Assembly: GCA_004346645.1 (NCBI GenBank)
Contig: SMDA01000005.1
Coordinates: 1 to 64,000 of the forward strand
DNA length: 64,000 bases
Direction: 5' to 3'
DNA from: Gulbenkiania mobilis
Lineage (GTDB): Bacteria > Pseudomonadota > Gammaproteobacteria > Burkholderiales > Chromobacteriaceae
Positions 25,235-35,158 of this stretch are shown piece by piece. The notes beneath the pieces are model-generated. The model had not been told where the DNA came from. It was given only the letters and a program-made list of their open reading frames with translations, and made no database searches. Every line of letters begins with the position of its first letter. Position 1 is the stretch's first letter. The position numbers and the translations under genes were made by a program.

Positions 25235-26467
25235 TTACTGGGCTGCACTTGCAGCCGGTGCTGCTGCATCGGCCCCACCACCCACAGTGGAAACCACTTC
25301 CCATTTGCCGTTCTTCACCTGGTATACCGTAACGGCACCGTTCTTGATGTCGCCCTTGTCGTCGAACTCGATCTTGCCAGTTACGCCGGTGTAGCTGGTC
25401 TTGGACACTTCCGGCAGATAAACCTTCGGGTCGGTCGAGTTGGCGCGCTTCATCGCATCGACCAGTACGCGGACGGCGTCGTACTCGTACGGGGCGTAGA
25501 TCTGAACTTCGGTGTTGAACTTCTTCTTGAACTTGTCGTTGAAGGAAGCGAAGCCCGGCATCTTGTCGCGCGGCACGCCGCAGCTCGAGGCGTACTGGCC
25601 TTCGGAGGCGTCACCGGCCAGCTTGACGAATTCCGGAGTCTGCCAGCCATCGCCGCCCATCAGCTTGGCATTGAGGCCCAGACGCTTCATCTGTTTGGCC
25701 AGCGGGCCAGCCTGTGCATCCATGCCGCCATAGAAAATCACTTCCGGCTTGGCACCTTTGATGGACGTGAGAATGGCATTGAAGTCGGTGGCCGTGTTGG
25801 TGGTGAACTCGCGCTTCACCACTTCGCCGCCCTTGGCCTTCACGGCCTTCTCAAATTCGTCCGCCAGACCTTGGCCGTAGGCGGTGCGGTCGTCGATGAT
25901 TGCCACACGCTTGGCCTTCAGGCCGTCGATGGCGAACTCGCCCAGCGCCTTGCCCTGCTGGATGTCGTTGGCAATGACTCGGAAGGTGGTTTTGAAGCCC
26001 TGCTTGGTGTAGTCGGGGTTGGTGGCCGACGGGGAGATCTGGGGCAGGCCGGCATCCGAGTAGATCTTGGAGGCCGGGATGGTGGTGCCAGAGTTCAGGT
26101 GGCCGACCACGCCCACGACGCCTGCGTCAACCAGACGCTGGGCCACCTGGGTGCCGATCTTCGGATCAGCCTGGTCGTCTTCGGAAACCAGCTCGAACTT
26201 GACCTTCTTGCCTCCGATTTCCACGCCTTCGGCGTTCAGGTCCTCGATGGCCAGCTGGGCGCCGAACTCGTTGTCCTTGCCCAGATGCGCGATCGGGCCG
26301 GTCATGGGAGAGACCTGGCCGATTTTGACGACTGCGTCACCCCCGGTGGCTTCGGTCGAGGCACCGGAAGCGGCGGTATTGCCCGCACCTTCGTTATTTT
26401 TTTCACCGCAGGCAACCAGCGTGACGGCAGCGGCGGCAATGAGGCTCAGACGAGCGTATTTATTCAT
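25235..26467 (-). CDS. Branched-chain amino-acid ABC transporter substrate-binding lipoprotein (copy 2)
   Basis: A 410-residue paralogue of the 23672-24880 product. The lipobox is LVAC, with a Glu/Gly/Ala linker. VKIGQVSPMTGPIAHLGKDNEFGA, ADPKIGTQVAQRLVDAGVVG, IIDDRTAYGQGLADEF and VIFYGGMDAQAGPLAKQ line up with copy 1. A cysteine in ASSCGVPRDKMPGF replaces alanine-rich sequence of copy 1. AGGGGAAATAGAAC precedes the ATG, and a near-consensus promoter lies upstream, so this is probably the strongly expressed copy. Confidence 0.93.
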   Translation of the reverse strand: MNKYARLSLIAAAAVTLVACGEKNNEGAGNTAASGASTEATGGDAVVKIGQVSPMTGPIAHLGKDNEFGAQLAIEDLNAEGVEIGGKKVKFELVSEDDQADPKIGTQVAQRLVDAGVVGVVGHLNSGTTIPASKIYSDAGLPQISPSATNPDYTKQGFKTTFRVIANDIQQGKALGEFAIDGLKAKRVAIIDDRTAYGQGLADEFEKAVKAKGGEVVKREFTTNTATDFNAILTSIKGAKPEVIFYGGMDAQAGPLAKQMKRLGLNAKLMGGDGWQTPEFVKLAGDASEGQYASSCGVPRDKMPGFASFNDKFKKKFNTEVQIYAPYEYDAVRVLVDAMKRANSTDPKVYLPEVSKTSYTGVTGKIEFDDKGDIKNGAVTVYQVKNGKWEVVSTVGGGADAAAPAASAAQ

Positions 26468-26559
26468 GTTCTATTTCCCCTGATCTTATCGATGTAGACT
26501 TGGTGATCTCTGTATAGTCGCTGGCAGGCATTCTTGTGAAATACCGCCAGGTGCAATCG

Positions 26560-26588
26560 ATTATGCTGAGGCCCCTATACAGTGTCAA
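26560..26588 (-). promoter_or_regulatory. Strong predicted sigma-70 promoter of the second LivK-like gene
   Basis: On the minus strand TTGACA (26588-26583) and CATAAT (26565-26560) are separated by exactly 17 bases, one mismatch from consensus. The start would be near 26553, giving a leader of about 85 nt. Confidence 0.75.
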
Positions 26589-26624
26589 CGATGTTTTCAA
26601 GGGGTCTGAAAGACAGGTTCGCGC

Positions 26625-27713
26625 CTACTGTTTCGCTCCAAGTTTTTGTGCTCTTTCACAGCGCAGTGCGGGGTTTTCCCGTGTTTGCGGCAGCCATCCC
26701 TGCAGTTGTGAAACCACCATTTCCGCAAGACCCGAAATCCATGCCGGAGAGCTGTTGAGACAGGGGATGTAGTGGTATTCCCCACCGCCTGCAGCGTGGA
26801 AGGTTTCCTTCCCTTCCTCCGCGATTTCCTCCAGCGTTTCCAGACAGTCAGCCACGAAGCCCGGACAGATCACGTCAATGCGGCGTGTACCGGCCTGTCC
26901 CAGTTGCGTCAGGACATCGGTGGTGTAGGGTTGCAGCCATTCGGCGCGTCCGAACCGGCTCTGGAAGCACACTTCATAGGCGTCGCGGGGCAGTTCCAGC
27001 GCTTCGGCCAGTAGCCGGCCCGTCTTGTGACATTCGCAGTGGTACGGATCCCCCTTGTCCAGGGTAAAGCGCGGCACGCCATGAAAGCTCATCACCAGCT
27101 TGTCGGGGCGTCCGTGCCGCGCCCAGTGGCTGCGTACGTTCTCGGCCAGCGCGGCGATGTAGGCCGGACTGTCGTGAAAATGGCGCACGGTGCGTACCTC
27201 CGGCATGTTGCGCATCTTCATCAGGGTGCGGAACGCTGCGTCCAGGGCCGTTGCACTTGAAGAGCCAGCATACTGCGGATACATCGGAAACAGCAGGATG
27301 CGCTCCACACCCTGGCCGCGCAGCTTCTGCATTACGCTTTCCACCGAGGGGTTGCCGTAGCGCATGGCAAAGTCGACCACGAGATCACTCAGGCCGCGTG
27401 CCTGTAGGGCTTCGGCCAACGCAGTCGCCTGGTGCCGGGTGTGTACCAGCAGCGGACCTCCCTCCGGCATCCAGACGGTAGCGTATTTGGCCGCTGACTT
27501 GCGCGGGCGGGTGTTAAGGATGATGCCGTTGAGGATGAACCACCACACTGCGCGGGGGATTTCCACCACACGCGTATCCGAAAGAAACTCCTTGAGATAG
27601 GGCCGCAGTGCCGCGGCCGTGGGCGCGTCCGGTGTGCCGAGATTGATCAGCAGTACCGCTGTGCGTGGCGTGTAGTCGTGACGGAAGGCGGGCTCGTCGA
27701 GATAGCGGGCCAT
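26625..27713 (-). CDS. hemH: Ferrochelatase
   Basis: A 362-residue enzyme that inserts ferrous iron into protoporphyrin IX, the last step of protohaem synthesis, at the membrane face. [15 protein letters not shown] at the N-terminus, the catalytic histidine segment [37 protein letters not shown] and [15 protein letters not shown] are family landmarks. The ATG at 27713 (MARYLDEP) is preferred over the ATG 15 nt upstream because GGAT lies before it. The C-terminal extension ([12 protein letters not shown]...) is rich in charged residues. An uptake-like word lies at 27411. Confidence 0.95.
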   Translation of the reverse strand: MARYLDEPAFRHDYTPRTAVLLINLGTPDAPTAAALRPYLKEFLSDTRVVEIPRAVWWFILNGIILNTRPRKSAAKYATVWMPEGGPLLVHTRHQATALAEALQARGLSDLVVDFAMRYGNPSVESVMQKLRGQGVERILLFPMYPQYAGSSSATALDAAFRTLMKMRNMPEVRTVRHFHDSPAYIAALAENVRSHWARHGRPDKLVMSFHGVPRFTLDKGDPYHCECHKTGRLLAEALELPRDAYEVCFQSRFGRAEWLQPYTTDVLTQLGQAGTRRIDVICPGFVADCLETLEEIAEEGKETFHAAGGGEYHYIPCLNSSPAWISGLAEMVVSQLQGWLPQTRENPALRCERAQKLGAKQ

Positions 27714-27749
27714 GAGAGATCCATTCAAGTAAGGGTCACGTGACAGACA

Positions 27750-27771
27750 GCCCCGGCAGCTTGGCCGGGGC
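27750..27771 (-). terminator. Possible terminator after ftsK
   Basis: GCCCCGGC and GCCGGGGC pair over a 6-nt loop, 6 nt past the ftsK stop. There is no U-tract, so efficiency is doubtful. Confidence 0.4.
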
Positions 27772-27776
27772 GCTCA

Positions 27777-30089
27777 TCATTCTTCCCGGGCGGGCACGAG
27801 GACGGTGCGGTTGCCGTTGGTTTCCATGGCGGATACCACGCCAGCGGCCTCCATTTGCTCGATCAGACGGGCTGCCCGGTTGTAGCCGATGCGCAGATGA
27901 CGCTGTACCGAGGAGATGGATGCCTTGCGCGTCTTCAGCACCACGGCAACCGCTTCATCGTAGAGCGCATCACTCTCCGGGTCGCCCCCGCTCACCCCGC
28001 CGGCCAAGCCGAATTCTCCCCCTTCGGCGGCACCACCCTCGGTGCCACCGGTGAGGATGCCTTCAATGTAGTCGGGTTCGCCAGTGCTCTTGAGGAATTC
28101 CACCACATGATGGACTTCCTCGTCGGCCACGAAAGCGCCATGCACGCGCAGCGGGTAGCCGGTACCCGGCGGCAGGTAGAGCATGTCGCCCTGTCCGAGC
28201 AACGTTTCGGCACCCATCTGGTCCAGGATGGTGCGGCTGTCGATCTTGCTCGATACCTGGAAGGCGATGCGGGTCGGGATGTTGGCCTTGATGAGGCCGG
28301 TAATCACATCTACCGACGGGCGTTGAGTAGCCAGGATCAGATGGATGCCCGCGGCGCGGGCCTTCTGGGCCAGACGAGCGATCAGTTCCTCGATCTTCTT
28401 GCCGGCTACCATCATCAGGTCGGCCAGCTCGTCGATCACCACCACGATCAGTGGTAGCGGATCGAGCGGCTCCGGGGTTTCCGGGGTCAGGCTGAAAGGG
28501 TTGGTGAGCTTCGCTCCGCTTTTCTCGGCCTCACGGATCTTGGCATTGAAGCCGGCAAGGTTGCGCACGCCGAGCTTGGACATCAGCCGGTAGCGCCGCT
28601 CCATCTCGCCCACGCACCAGTTGAGCGCATTGGCGGCCTGCTTCATGTCGGTGACCACGGGAGCTAGGAGATGCGGGATACCCTCGTAGATGGACAGTTC
28701 CAGCATCTTGGGGTCTACCATGATCAGACGCACTTCCTGCGGGGTGGCCTTGTACAGCAAGGACAGGATCATGGCATTGATGGCCACGGACTTGCCCGAA
28801 CCGGTGGTGCCTGCCACCAAGAGGTGGGGCATCTTGGCAAGGTCGGCCGAAACCGGCTGGCCGGCAATGTCCTTGCCTAGCGCCATGGTCAGGCGGGAGG
28901 CCATACCCTGATAGCCTTCCGAGCCGATGATTTCCGACAGGCGCACGATCTGCCGCTTGGGGTTGGGCAGTTCGAGGCCCATGTAGGTCTTGCCGGGGAT
29001 GGTTTCCACCACGCGGATGGAGACGAGGCTCAGAGCGCGCGCAAGATCCTTCATCAGGTTGACGATCTGGGCCCCCTTCACGCCCACGGCCGGCTCGATC
29101 TCGTACCGGGTGATCACCGGTCCGGGATAGGCTGCCACCACCTTGACCTCTACGCCGAAGTCGGCCAGCTTGCGCTCGATCAGGCGGGAGGTGTACTCCA
29201 CAGTGTCGGGCGAAACAGGCTCGGCCTGTTCCTTGGGGGGCTCCAGTAGCGCCAGTCCCGGCAGCTCACCGTGGTTGGGGTCGGCGAACAGCGAGGGTTG
29301 CACCGGTTTTTGCAGCTTGGGCGCCACGGGGACATCCAGCACCGGGGGCTCGATGCGCACTGGCGGTTTCTCTTCGGTCTTCTTCTTTTCCGTGCTGACC
29401 CGGGCCTCCCGCTTCTGCGCCACCTCGCGACCGATCTCGCGGTCCTGACGCGCCTGCCAGGCCTGATAAGCGCGCAGCACGGTTTCTTCGGTCCAGCCAC
29501 CCACCCTTTCCATCAGGTCCAGCCAGGAAATGCCGGTAAATAGGGAGAATCCGATGGCTGCCAGCACCGAAAGGAGCAGGGTGGCGCCACTGAGGCCCAA
29601 GGCATGCATCAGCCCCTCACCGAAGAATCGACCGAACATTCCTCCCGCCGTCAGGGGCAGCGGAAGCAACTTCTTCCCTAGGAACACCGCTTCAAGGCTG
29701 GCGCTGGCGAGCAGCAGCAGCAGAAAACCGCAGACAGCCGCCACCGTCATCGGATTGAGCTTGACCCCCAGCGTCTCGATACGCCGGTAGCCCCATGCGA
29801 TCGCAACCAGGCAGAACACCACCAGCCACCAGGCAGACAGTCCGAAGACATACAGCAGCATGTCGGACATCCATGCGCCGAAAGCCCCGCCGTAGTTGCG
29901 GATGCTGGGGTCGGAGGAGCTGTGGGACCAGGAAGGATCCTGCGGAGAATAGCTGGCCAGGATCAGCACCAGATAGACCGCAGCCACGGCCATCATCATC
30001 CACCACGCTTCCCGCAGCAGGCCGGACAGACGGGGCGGCAGCGGGGAGGCAGTGTTGCGGACGACAGCCTTTTTCTTGAAAAGACGCAT
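27777..30089 (-). CDS. ftsK: DNA translocase FtsK
   Basis: About 770 residues, the short FtsK form without a long linker. Four or five N-terminal membrane helices (residues about 20-190) anchor it at the septum; a charged linker follows ([21 protein letters not shown]). The motor domain has Walker [15 protein letters not shown], Walker [17 protein letters not shown] and the [17 protein letters not shown] segment. The C-terminal gamma winged helix ([30 protein letters not shown]) reads KOPS sites and activates XerCD. The ATG at 30089 has no good ribosome binding site. Confidence 0.95.
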   Translation of the reverse strand: MRLFKKKAVVRNTASPLPPRLSGLLREAWWMMMAVAAVYLVLILASYSPQDPSWSHSSSDPSIRNYGGAFGAWMSDMLLYVFGLSAWWLVVFCLVAIAWGYRRIETLGVKLNPMTVAAVCGFLLLLLASASLEAVFLGKKLLPLPLTAGGMFGRFFGEGLMHALGLSGATLLLSVLAAIGFSLFTGISWLDLMERVGGWTEETVLRAYQAWQARQDREIGREVAQKREARVSTEKKKTEEKPPVRIEPPVLDVPVAPKLQKPVQPSLFADPNHGELPGLALLEPPKEQAEPVSPDTVEYTSRLIERKLADFGVEVKVVAAYPGPVITRYEIEPAVGVKGAQIVNLMKDLARALSLVSIRVVETIPGKTYMGLELPNPKRQIVRLSEIIGSEGYQGMASRLTMALGKDIAGQPVSADLAKMPHLLVAGTTGSGKSVAINAMILSLLYKATPQEVRLIMVDPKMLELSIYEGIPHLLAPVVTDMKQAANALNWCVGEMERRYRLMSKLGVRNLAGFNAKIREAEKSGAKLTNPFSLTPETPEPLDPLPLIVVVIDELADLMMVAGKKIEELIARLAQKARAAGIHLILATQRPSVDVITGLIKANIPTRIAFQVSSKIDSRTILDQMGAETLLGQGDMLYLPPGTGYPLRVHGAFVADEEVHHVVEFLKSTGEPDYIEGILTGGTEGGAAEGGEFGLAGGVSGGDPESDALYDEAVAVVLKTRKASISSVQRHLRIGYNRAARLIEQMEAAGVVSAMETNGNRTVLVPAREE

Positions 30090-30218
30090 AAAAACCGGGT
30101 TCGTGGGGGTCGTGTTCAGCCGCACATTATAGCGGCCCAAACCCGGTGCGGGGGGAGTGGCTGCAAGGGGCCGGGCACGGGGCCGCTATCGCGCGGCGGG
30201 GGCCGTCCGTCGGGGCGA

Positions 30219-31334
30219 TCAGGCGGGGTAGAGGGCGCCCAGCAGGCGAGTGCCGGTGGCACCGGTAACGGCCGGCAGATTGCCTGCCTGACGCTTGACG
30301 AACTGGCGGGCCAGCCAGGCGAATGCGGTGGCTTCCACCTGATGCACCGGCAGGCCAAGCGCTTGGGTGGTAGCGAGCTGTACTCCCGGCAGTGCTTCGG
30401 CCAACCCCTGCATCAGCCAGTCATTGCGTGCACCGCCACCGCAGACATATACCGCCTTGACTGCCGCGGCATGATGGCGAATGGCTTGGGAAACGGACTG
30501 CACGGTCAACTGCATCAGCGTGGCCTGTACGTCGGTGGGAGAGGGGTCCATGGCATGGCGTGCCCTGAAAAGCTGCAGTTGACGCTCCAGCCAGCGCAGG
30601 TCGAAAAGGTCGCGCCCGGTGCTTTTGGGCGGTTTCATCCGGAAGTAGGGCTCTTCCAGCAGCTGTTCCAGCAGGGCCGGGAGGCAGTGCCCCTGCCGTG
30701 CCCAGCGGCCGGAGGCATCGTATGGAGTCCCCAGATGGCGTAGTGTCCAGGCATCCATCAGCATATTGCCGGGGCCGGTGTCGAAGCCGGTAACAGCTTC
30801 GCCTGGCAGCAGGCAGGTGAGATTGGCGATGCCCCCGATGTTGAGAATGACACGGCCTTCGGTGGCGCTGGCAAAGGTTGCATGGTGAAAGGCGGGCACC
30901 AACGGGGCTCCCTGGCCCCCTGCGGCGATGTCGCGGCTGCGGAAGTCGCCGGTCACATCAATGCCGCAGCCTTCGGCCAGGCGTGCGAGATTAACCAGTT
31001 GCAGCGTATAGCCGGCTTGCGGCGCATGGCGCACGGTCTGACCGTGACAGCCGACCGCGACCACTGCCGAGGCGGGAAGCCCGCTATGGTCCAGGACCTG
31101 CCGCACAGCCTGCGTGTACAGGTCGGACAAGGTGTTGGCCAGCCGGGCTGCCCGGTCCAGTTCGTCGTAGCCAGAGGGCTGCAGCGCCAGCACTTCCGCG
31201 CGCAGCACATCACTGAAGGGGACGAATGCCTCGCCCTGCACCGCCAGCTTGCCGCCCTCGTCGAAGGCGACCAACACGGCATCCACGCCGTCAAGACTGG
31301 TGCCCGACATCAGGCCGATGTAGTACTCGGTCAT
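30219..31334 (-). CDS. anmK: Anhydro-N-acetylmuramic acid kinase
   Basis: A 371-residue kinase that phosphorylates and opens 1,6-anhydro-MurNAc released by cell-wall turnover. YYIGLMSGTSLDGVDAVLV at the N-terminus, GCHGQTVRHAPQ, DFRSRDIAAGGQGAPLVPAFH, NIGGIANLTCL and GFDTGPGNMLMDAW are diagnostic. Its ATG shares one base with the stop of the M23 peptidase gene (TGATG), so the two cell-wall genes are coupled. An uptake-like word lies at 30396. Confidence 0.96.
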   Translation of the reverse strand: MTEYYIGLMSGTSLDGVDAVLVAFDEGGKLAVQGEAFVPFSDVLRAEVLALQPSGYDELDRAARLANTLSDLYTQAVRQVLDHSGLPASAVVAVGCHGQTVRHAPQAGYTLQLVNLARLAEGCGIDVTGDFRSRDIAAGGQGAPLVPAFHHATFASATEGRVILNIGGIANLTCLLPGEAVTGFDTGPGNMLMDAWTLRHLGTPYDASGRWARQGHCLPALLEQLLEEPYFRMKPPKSTGRDLFDLRWLERQLQLFRARHAMDPSPTDVQATLMQLTVQSVSQAIRHHAAAVKAVYVCGGGARNDWLMQGLAEALPGVQLATTQALGLPVHQVEATAFAWLARQFVKRQAGNLPAVTGATGTRLLGALYPA

Positions 31335-32665
31335 CAGTCGAGCTGCGCCACGTTGACGGGGATGTCACGCAGCAAGCGGAGACTGCCTGCCAGCTTGAGG
31401 CTGTCGTTACGGAAGGCGATGCGTTCAGAGGCCGTCAGCCCCGGCGTGGGCAGGGCGGTGGTGGCCGGGTCGACAGGCTGGCCGGCCACCTTGACCTCGA
31501 AGTGCAGGTGCGGACCGGTGGAGCGGCCAGTATTGCCCACATAGCCGATCACCTCGCCGGCCTTGACCGCCTTGCCGGGGCGTAGGCCGGGAGCGAAGGC
31601 GCTGAGGTGGCCGTACAGGGTGGAAAGCTTGCTGCCGTGCCGCAGTTCGATGACGTTGCCGTAGCCGTTCTGCGTTTCGGCCAACTCCACGGTGCCGTCG
31701 GAAGGGGCCACCACGGGGGCGCCTATCTTGGCGGCATAGTCGATGCCCTCGTGCATGCGCAGGGCGTGCAGTACCGGGTGGTAGCGTAAGCCAAAGCCCG
31801 AGCTGATCGGGGCATCGGACACCGGCTGTTGGCTGAAGCCCTTCTTCATCGGGCGGCCCAGTGCGTCATAGTAGGCACCGGCCTCGCTGCCATGCGCAAA
31901 GTAGTAAGCCTGGTAAACCTGTCCGGCTTTTTCCACCTCGGCCGCGAGGATGTTGCCGGTGGCGATCGGCGTACCCTGGTAGTTGAGCGTTTCGTAGACC
32001 AGTGACACCCGGTCGCCACGGCCCAGAGTGTTCAGGTCAATCTGATCGGAAAAGATTTCCGCCAGTTGGGCCCGGATTTCCACCGGCACGTCGTTGCGTG
32101 CCAGCGCGCCGGTCAGGCTGGAAGTAACGTCCACTGCGCGGACGGTCTGGGTGGCTTCGGTTTCCGGGGCCTGGGCGCTGGCCTGCCAGCGTTCGCCTGC
32201 CTTCTCCAGCGCCACCAACACCTTTTCGCCGTTCTCGTCGTCGTTGAGGAAGCGGACGGCGAAAAGCTCGCCCTGGTCATTGGTCTGCACCGACAGTGTG
32301 GCGCCTGCCTTGAGACGAAGCAGGTTACGCGAAAGGCTGGGGGTGGAAAGCACGCTTGCCACGTCCCTGTCGCGGATGCCGAGGCGATGCAGCAGCTGCG
32401 ACAGCGTCTCGCCGCGTGCCACCGGCTCCTCCCGCCAATAGCGGGTGGGGCTGCTGTTCAGCTTGAAGTCGGGCAGGGCCAGACGCTGGGTGATTTCCTG
32501 GACGGCCGGGGCCGGTTCCGGCATCTGGCTGCCCGGGGCTACGGCAAAGGCGGTCAGCATGCCGAAGGCAGGCAGGCTGGCCGCTACAGCAAACCAGCCC
32601 AGCTGATGATTGACCAGCGAACCGAGGCCGTTTTGCGGTATTTTCAGCAGTTTGCGATAATCCAT
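31334..32665 (-). CDS. M23 family peptidoglycan endopeptidase (MepM-like)
   Basis: A 443-residue cell-wall hydrolase. An N-terminal hydrophobic segment (WFAVAASLPAFGMLTAFAVA, about residues 24-43) anchors or exports it. A LysM/OapA-like region follows (ARGETLSQLLHRLGI), then the lysostaphin-type metallopeptidase domain with zinc ligands in MHEGIDY (HxxxD) and GPHLHFEV (HxH). It probably cuts D-Ala-meso-DAP crosslinks. It is divergent from tyrS and coupled to anmK. An uptake-like word lies at 31676. Confidence 0.92.
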   Translation of the reverse strand: MDYRKLLKIPQNGLGSLVNHQLGWFAVAASLPAFGMLTAFAVAPGSQMPEPAPAVQEITQRLALPDFKLNSSPTRYWREEPVARGETLSQLLHRLGIRDRDVASVLSTPSLSRNLLRLKAGATLSVQTNDQGELFAVRFLNDDENGEKVLVALEKAGERWQASAQAPETEATQTVRAVDVTSSLTGALARNDVPVEIRAQLAEIFSDQIDLNTLGRGDRVSLVYETLNYQGTPIATGNILAAEVEKAGQVYQAYYFAHGSEAGAYYDALGRPMKKGFSQQPVSDAPISSGFGLRYHPVLHALRMHEGIDYAAKIGAPVVAPSDGTVELAETQNGYGNVIELRHGSKLSTLYGHLSAFAPGLRPGKAVKAGEVIGYVGNTGRSTGPHLHFEVKVAGQPVDPATTALPTPGLTASERIAFRNDSLKLAGSLRLLRDIPVNVAQLD

Positions 32666-32894
32666 TGTTCCCGATGGCGCAGACGGAATGCTGCGCGGTT
32701 AAACGGTTTCTCTACCCGCCCCTGGGCACTCGAATGGGATGGATGGCGCCCTCAAGGGTGTGTCGTTGCAACACGCACAAAAGCGCATGCTATCAGATCC
32801 GGCTGCAGGGCGGAAATCTTTCCCGTTAAGAAACATGAACATAGCCCCGTGCTGCAACAGTACGGCAACAAAACGATCGTTGACAGGAAGCCTC

Positions 32895-34121
32895 ATGACC
32901 TCTGGTGTTCGCCCCGAAAATCCCTCCATCGACGAAGCGCTGCGGATCATCAAGCGCGGTGCGGAGGAAGTGCTGATCGAAGCCGAACTCATCGCCAAAC
33001 TCAAGGAAAACCGGCCACTGCGGGTGAAGGCAGGCTTCGACCCGACCGCGCCCGACCTGCACCTGGGGCATACCGTGGTGCTGACCAAGATGCGCCAGCT
33101 GCAGGACCTGGGCCACAAGATCATGTTCCTCATTGGCGACTTTACCGGCATGATCGGCGACCCCTCCGGCAAGAACAGCACGCGCCCGCCCCTGACGCGT
33201 GAGCAGGTGGAGGCCAACGCCCGTACTTACCAGGAGCAGGTGTACAAGATCCTTGACCCGGCGCGTACCGAGATCTGTTTCAACTCCACCTGGAACACCG
33301 AGCTGGGTGCCGCCGGCATGCTGCGGCTGGCGGCTAGCACCACCGTGGCGCGCATGCTGGAGCGCGATGACTTCAAGAAACGCTTTGCGGGCAACCAGCC
33401 GATTGCAATCCATGAATTCATGTATCCGTTGCTGCAGGGGTACGACTCGGTGGCGATGCAGGCCGATATCGAGCTGGGGGGCACGGACCAGAAGTTCAAC
33501 CTGCTGATGGGGCGCATGCTTCAGGAACAGCACGGTCAGAAGCCGCAGTGCGTGATCATGATGCCCTTGCTTGAAGGGCTGGACGGCGTGAACAAGATGT
33601 CCAAGAGCCTGGGCAACTACATCGGCATCGCCGAGCCGGCCGGGGAAATCTTTGGCAAGGTGATGTCGGTGTCCGACACCCTGATGTGGCGCTACTACGA
33701 ACTCGTGTCCTCGCGTTCGCTGGAAGACATTGCCGTGCTCAAGGCCCAAGTGGAGGCCGGTCGCAACCCGCGCGACGTGAAGATCGAACTGGCGATGGAG
33801 CTGGTGACGCGTTTCCACAGCACCGAGGCGGCGCAGGGTGCGCTGGCCGACTTCCAGGCACGCTTCCAGAAAAATGCCATTCCCGATGCCCTGCCCGAGG
33901 TGAGCGTCAGCACCGGCGCAGAAGGCCGTATGGCCATCGGTCAGGTGTTGAAGGAAGCCGGGCTGGTGGCCTCCACCTCGGAGGCCTTTCGCATGATCCA
34001 GCAGGGCGGGGTGAAGGCGGACGGCGAAAAGGTGGAGGACAAGGGGCTGATGCTTGATGCCGGCACGACCGTGGTGCTGCAGGTGGGCAAGCGCAAGTTC
34101 GCCCGCGTAACCCTTGCCTAA
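32895..34121 (+). CDS. tyrS: Tyrosyl-tRNA synthetase
   Basis: A 408-residue class I synthetase of the long-form TyrRS group. The HIGH-type motif is HLGH at about residues 56-59, and the KMSKS loop is [23 protein letters not shown] binds tyrosine. A C-terminal S4 RNA-binding domain is present ([19 protein letters not shown]). The ATG at 32895 follows GACAGGAAGCCTC; an in-frame ATG further upstream would add Arg/Lys-rich sequence and is less likely. The divergent M23/anmK arrangement occurs in other proteobacteria. Confidence 0.95.
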   Translation: MTSGVRPENPSIDEALRIIKRGAEEVLIEAELIAKLKENRPLRVKAGFDPTAPDLHLGHTVVLTKMRQLQDLGHKIMFLIGDFTGMIGDPSGKNSTRPPLTREQVEANARTYQEQVYKILDPARTEICFNSTWNTELGAAGMLRLAASTTVARMLERDDFKKRFAGNQPIAIHEFMYPLLQGYDSVAMQADIELGGTDQKFNLLMGRMLQEQHGQKPQCVIMMPLLEGLDGVNKMSKSLGNYIGIAEPAGEIFGKVMSVSDTLMWRYYELVSSRSLEDIAVLKAQVEAGRNPRDVKIELAMELVTRFHSTEAAQGALADFQARFQKNAIPDALPEVSVSTGAEGRMAIGQVLKEAGLVASTSEAFRMIQQGGVKADGEKVEDKGLMLDAGTTVVLQVGKRKFARVTLA

Positions 34122-34136
34122 GCGGCCAAAACGACG

Positions 34137-35150
34137 ATGAAACTCAAACTGGTGGTGCCGGGGCTTGCCTGGCTGGATGCCGAGGATGGCGCCGAGGTGG
34201 CGGCAAAGGTGCCGGTGCCCGCACTCTCCACCCTGTTGGGCCGGGGCCGGCTGGTGTCCGCGCCTCGCCCCCTGTCGGTGATGGCTGCCGGCCTCTTCGG
34301 CCAACCTGGTCTTTCGCTGGCGGTGCATGAAGCCCGCCGGGATGGCCTGCTTCCCGACCCTGACAGCCACTGGCTGGTGGCCGATCCGGTTACGCTGCGA
34401 GTCGACCGGGACCGGGCGCTCCTGGCGGATGTGGGGGTGATGGCGCTGTCGCAAGAGGAGGCCGATGCCCTCGTGGCCAGCCTCAACCGGCATTTCGCGG
34501 AGGACGGCCTGCGCTTTCATGCACCCGGCCCGGGCCGTTGGTATGTGGAACTGCCCGGCCCGACGAAGGCACTTTTCGTGCCGCTGCCGGATGCCGTGGG
34601 CGAAGACGTCAACCGCCATCTGCCGGGCGGGTCAGAGGGACTGGTCTGGAGCCGCTTCCTCAATGAACTGCAGATGCTGCTCTATACCCATCCGGTCAAC
34701 GACGCACGCGAGGCCCGGGGCGAGGTGCCGGTGAACAGTGTCTGGCTGTGGGGCGAAGGGCAGCTTCCGGAAGTGCCGGCGCTCTCCGATGCCGTGCTCG
34801 CCGACGACCGGCTGTGGCAGTCGCTGGCCGAGATCGGTGGCACCTTCCATGCTGCCGCGCCTTATGCTTTCGAGGGGTTGGCCGAAGCCGCCACGGCTGC
34901 CGAGCGTCCGCTGGTGGTGGTGGATACCCTGCAGGGGCCGGCGCAGTATCGCGACGCCTGGGGCTGGCGTGAGGCGTTGGCCGATGTGGAGCGGCGCTGG
35001 TTTGTCCCGGTGCTTGCCGCCATGAAGGATGGTATCGTCAAGCAGCTCGAACTCTCTGCCCATGGGCCGAGCGGCTTCACCCTTGAGGTGAAGGCGTCCG
35101 ACCTGCTGAAATTCTGGAAGCGTCCGCGTCCGTTGTCCGTCCTTTACTGA
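34137..35150 (+). CDS. RpfE-type conserved hypothetical protein (COG4255-like)
   Basis: A 337-residue soluble protein of unknown biochemical role. The Leu/Asp-rich HWLVADPVTLRVDRDRALLAD, LLYTHPVNDAREARGEVPVNSVWLWGEGQLP and the C-terminal LLKFWKRPRPLSVLY fit a betaproteobacterial family annotated as phosphoglycerate-mutase-related or RpfE-type. In Xanthomonas rpfE also lies next to recJ, and recJ follows here after 8 nt. No catalytic motif of phosphoglycerate mutase is visible. Uptake-like words lie at 34296 and 34878. Confidence 0.7.
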   Translation: MKLKLVVPGLAWLDAEDGAEVAAKVPVPALSTLLGRGRLVSAPRPLSVMAAGLFGQPGLSLAVHEARRDGLLPDPDSHWLVADPVTLRVDRDRALLADVGVMALSQEEADALVASLNRHFAEDGLRFHAPGPGRWYVELPGPTKALFVPLPDAVGEDVNRHLPGGSEGLVWSRFLNELQMLLYTHPVNDAREARGEVPVNSVWLWGEGQLPEVPALSDAVLADDRLWQSLAEIGGTFHAAAPYAFEGLAEAATAAERPLVVVDTLQGPAQYRDAWGWREALADVERRWFVPVLAAMKDGIVKQLELSAHGPSGFTLEVKASDLLKFWKRPRPLSVLY

Positions 35151-35158
35151 AGCCTTCC

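Noticed and set aside
32666..32894. T-box or other riboswitch upstream of tyrS
   Set aside because: No T-box sequence or specifier stem is visible, and T-boxes are not expected in betaproteobacteria.
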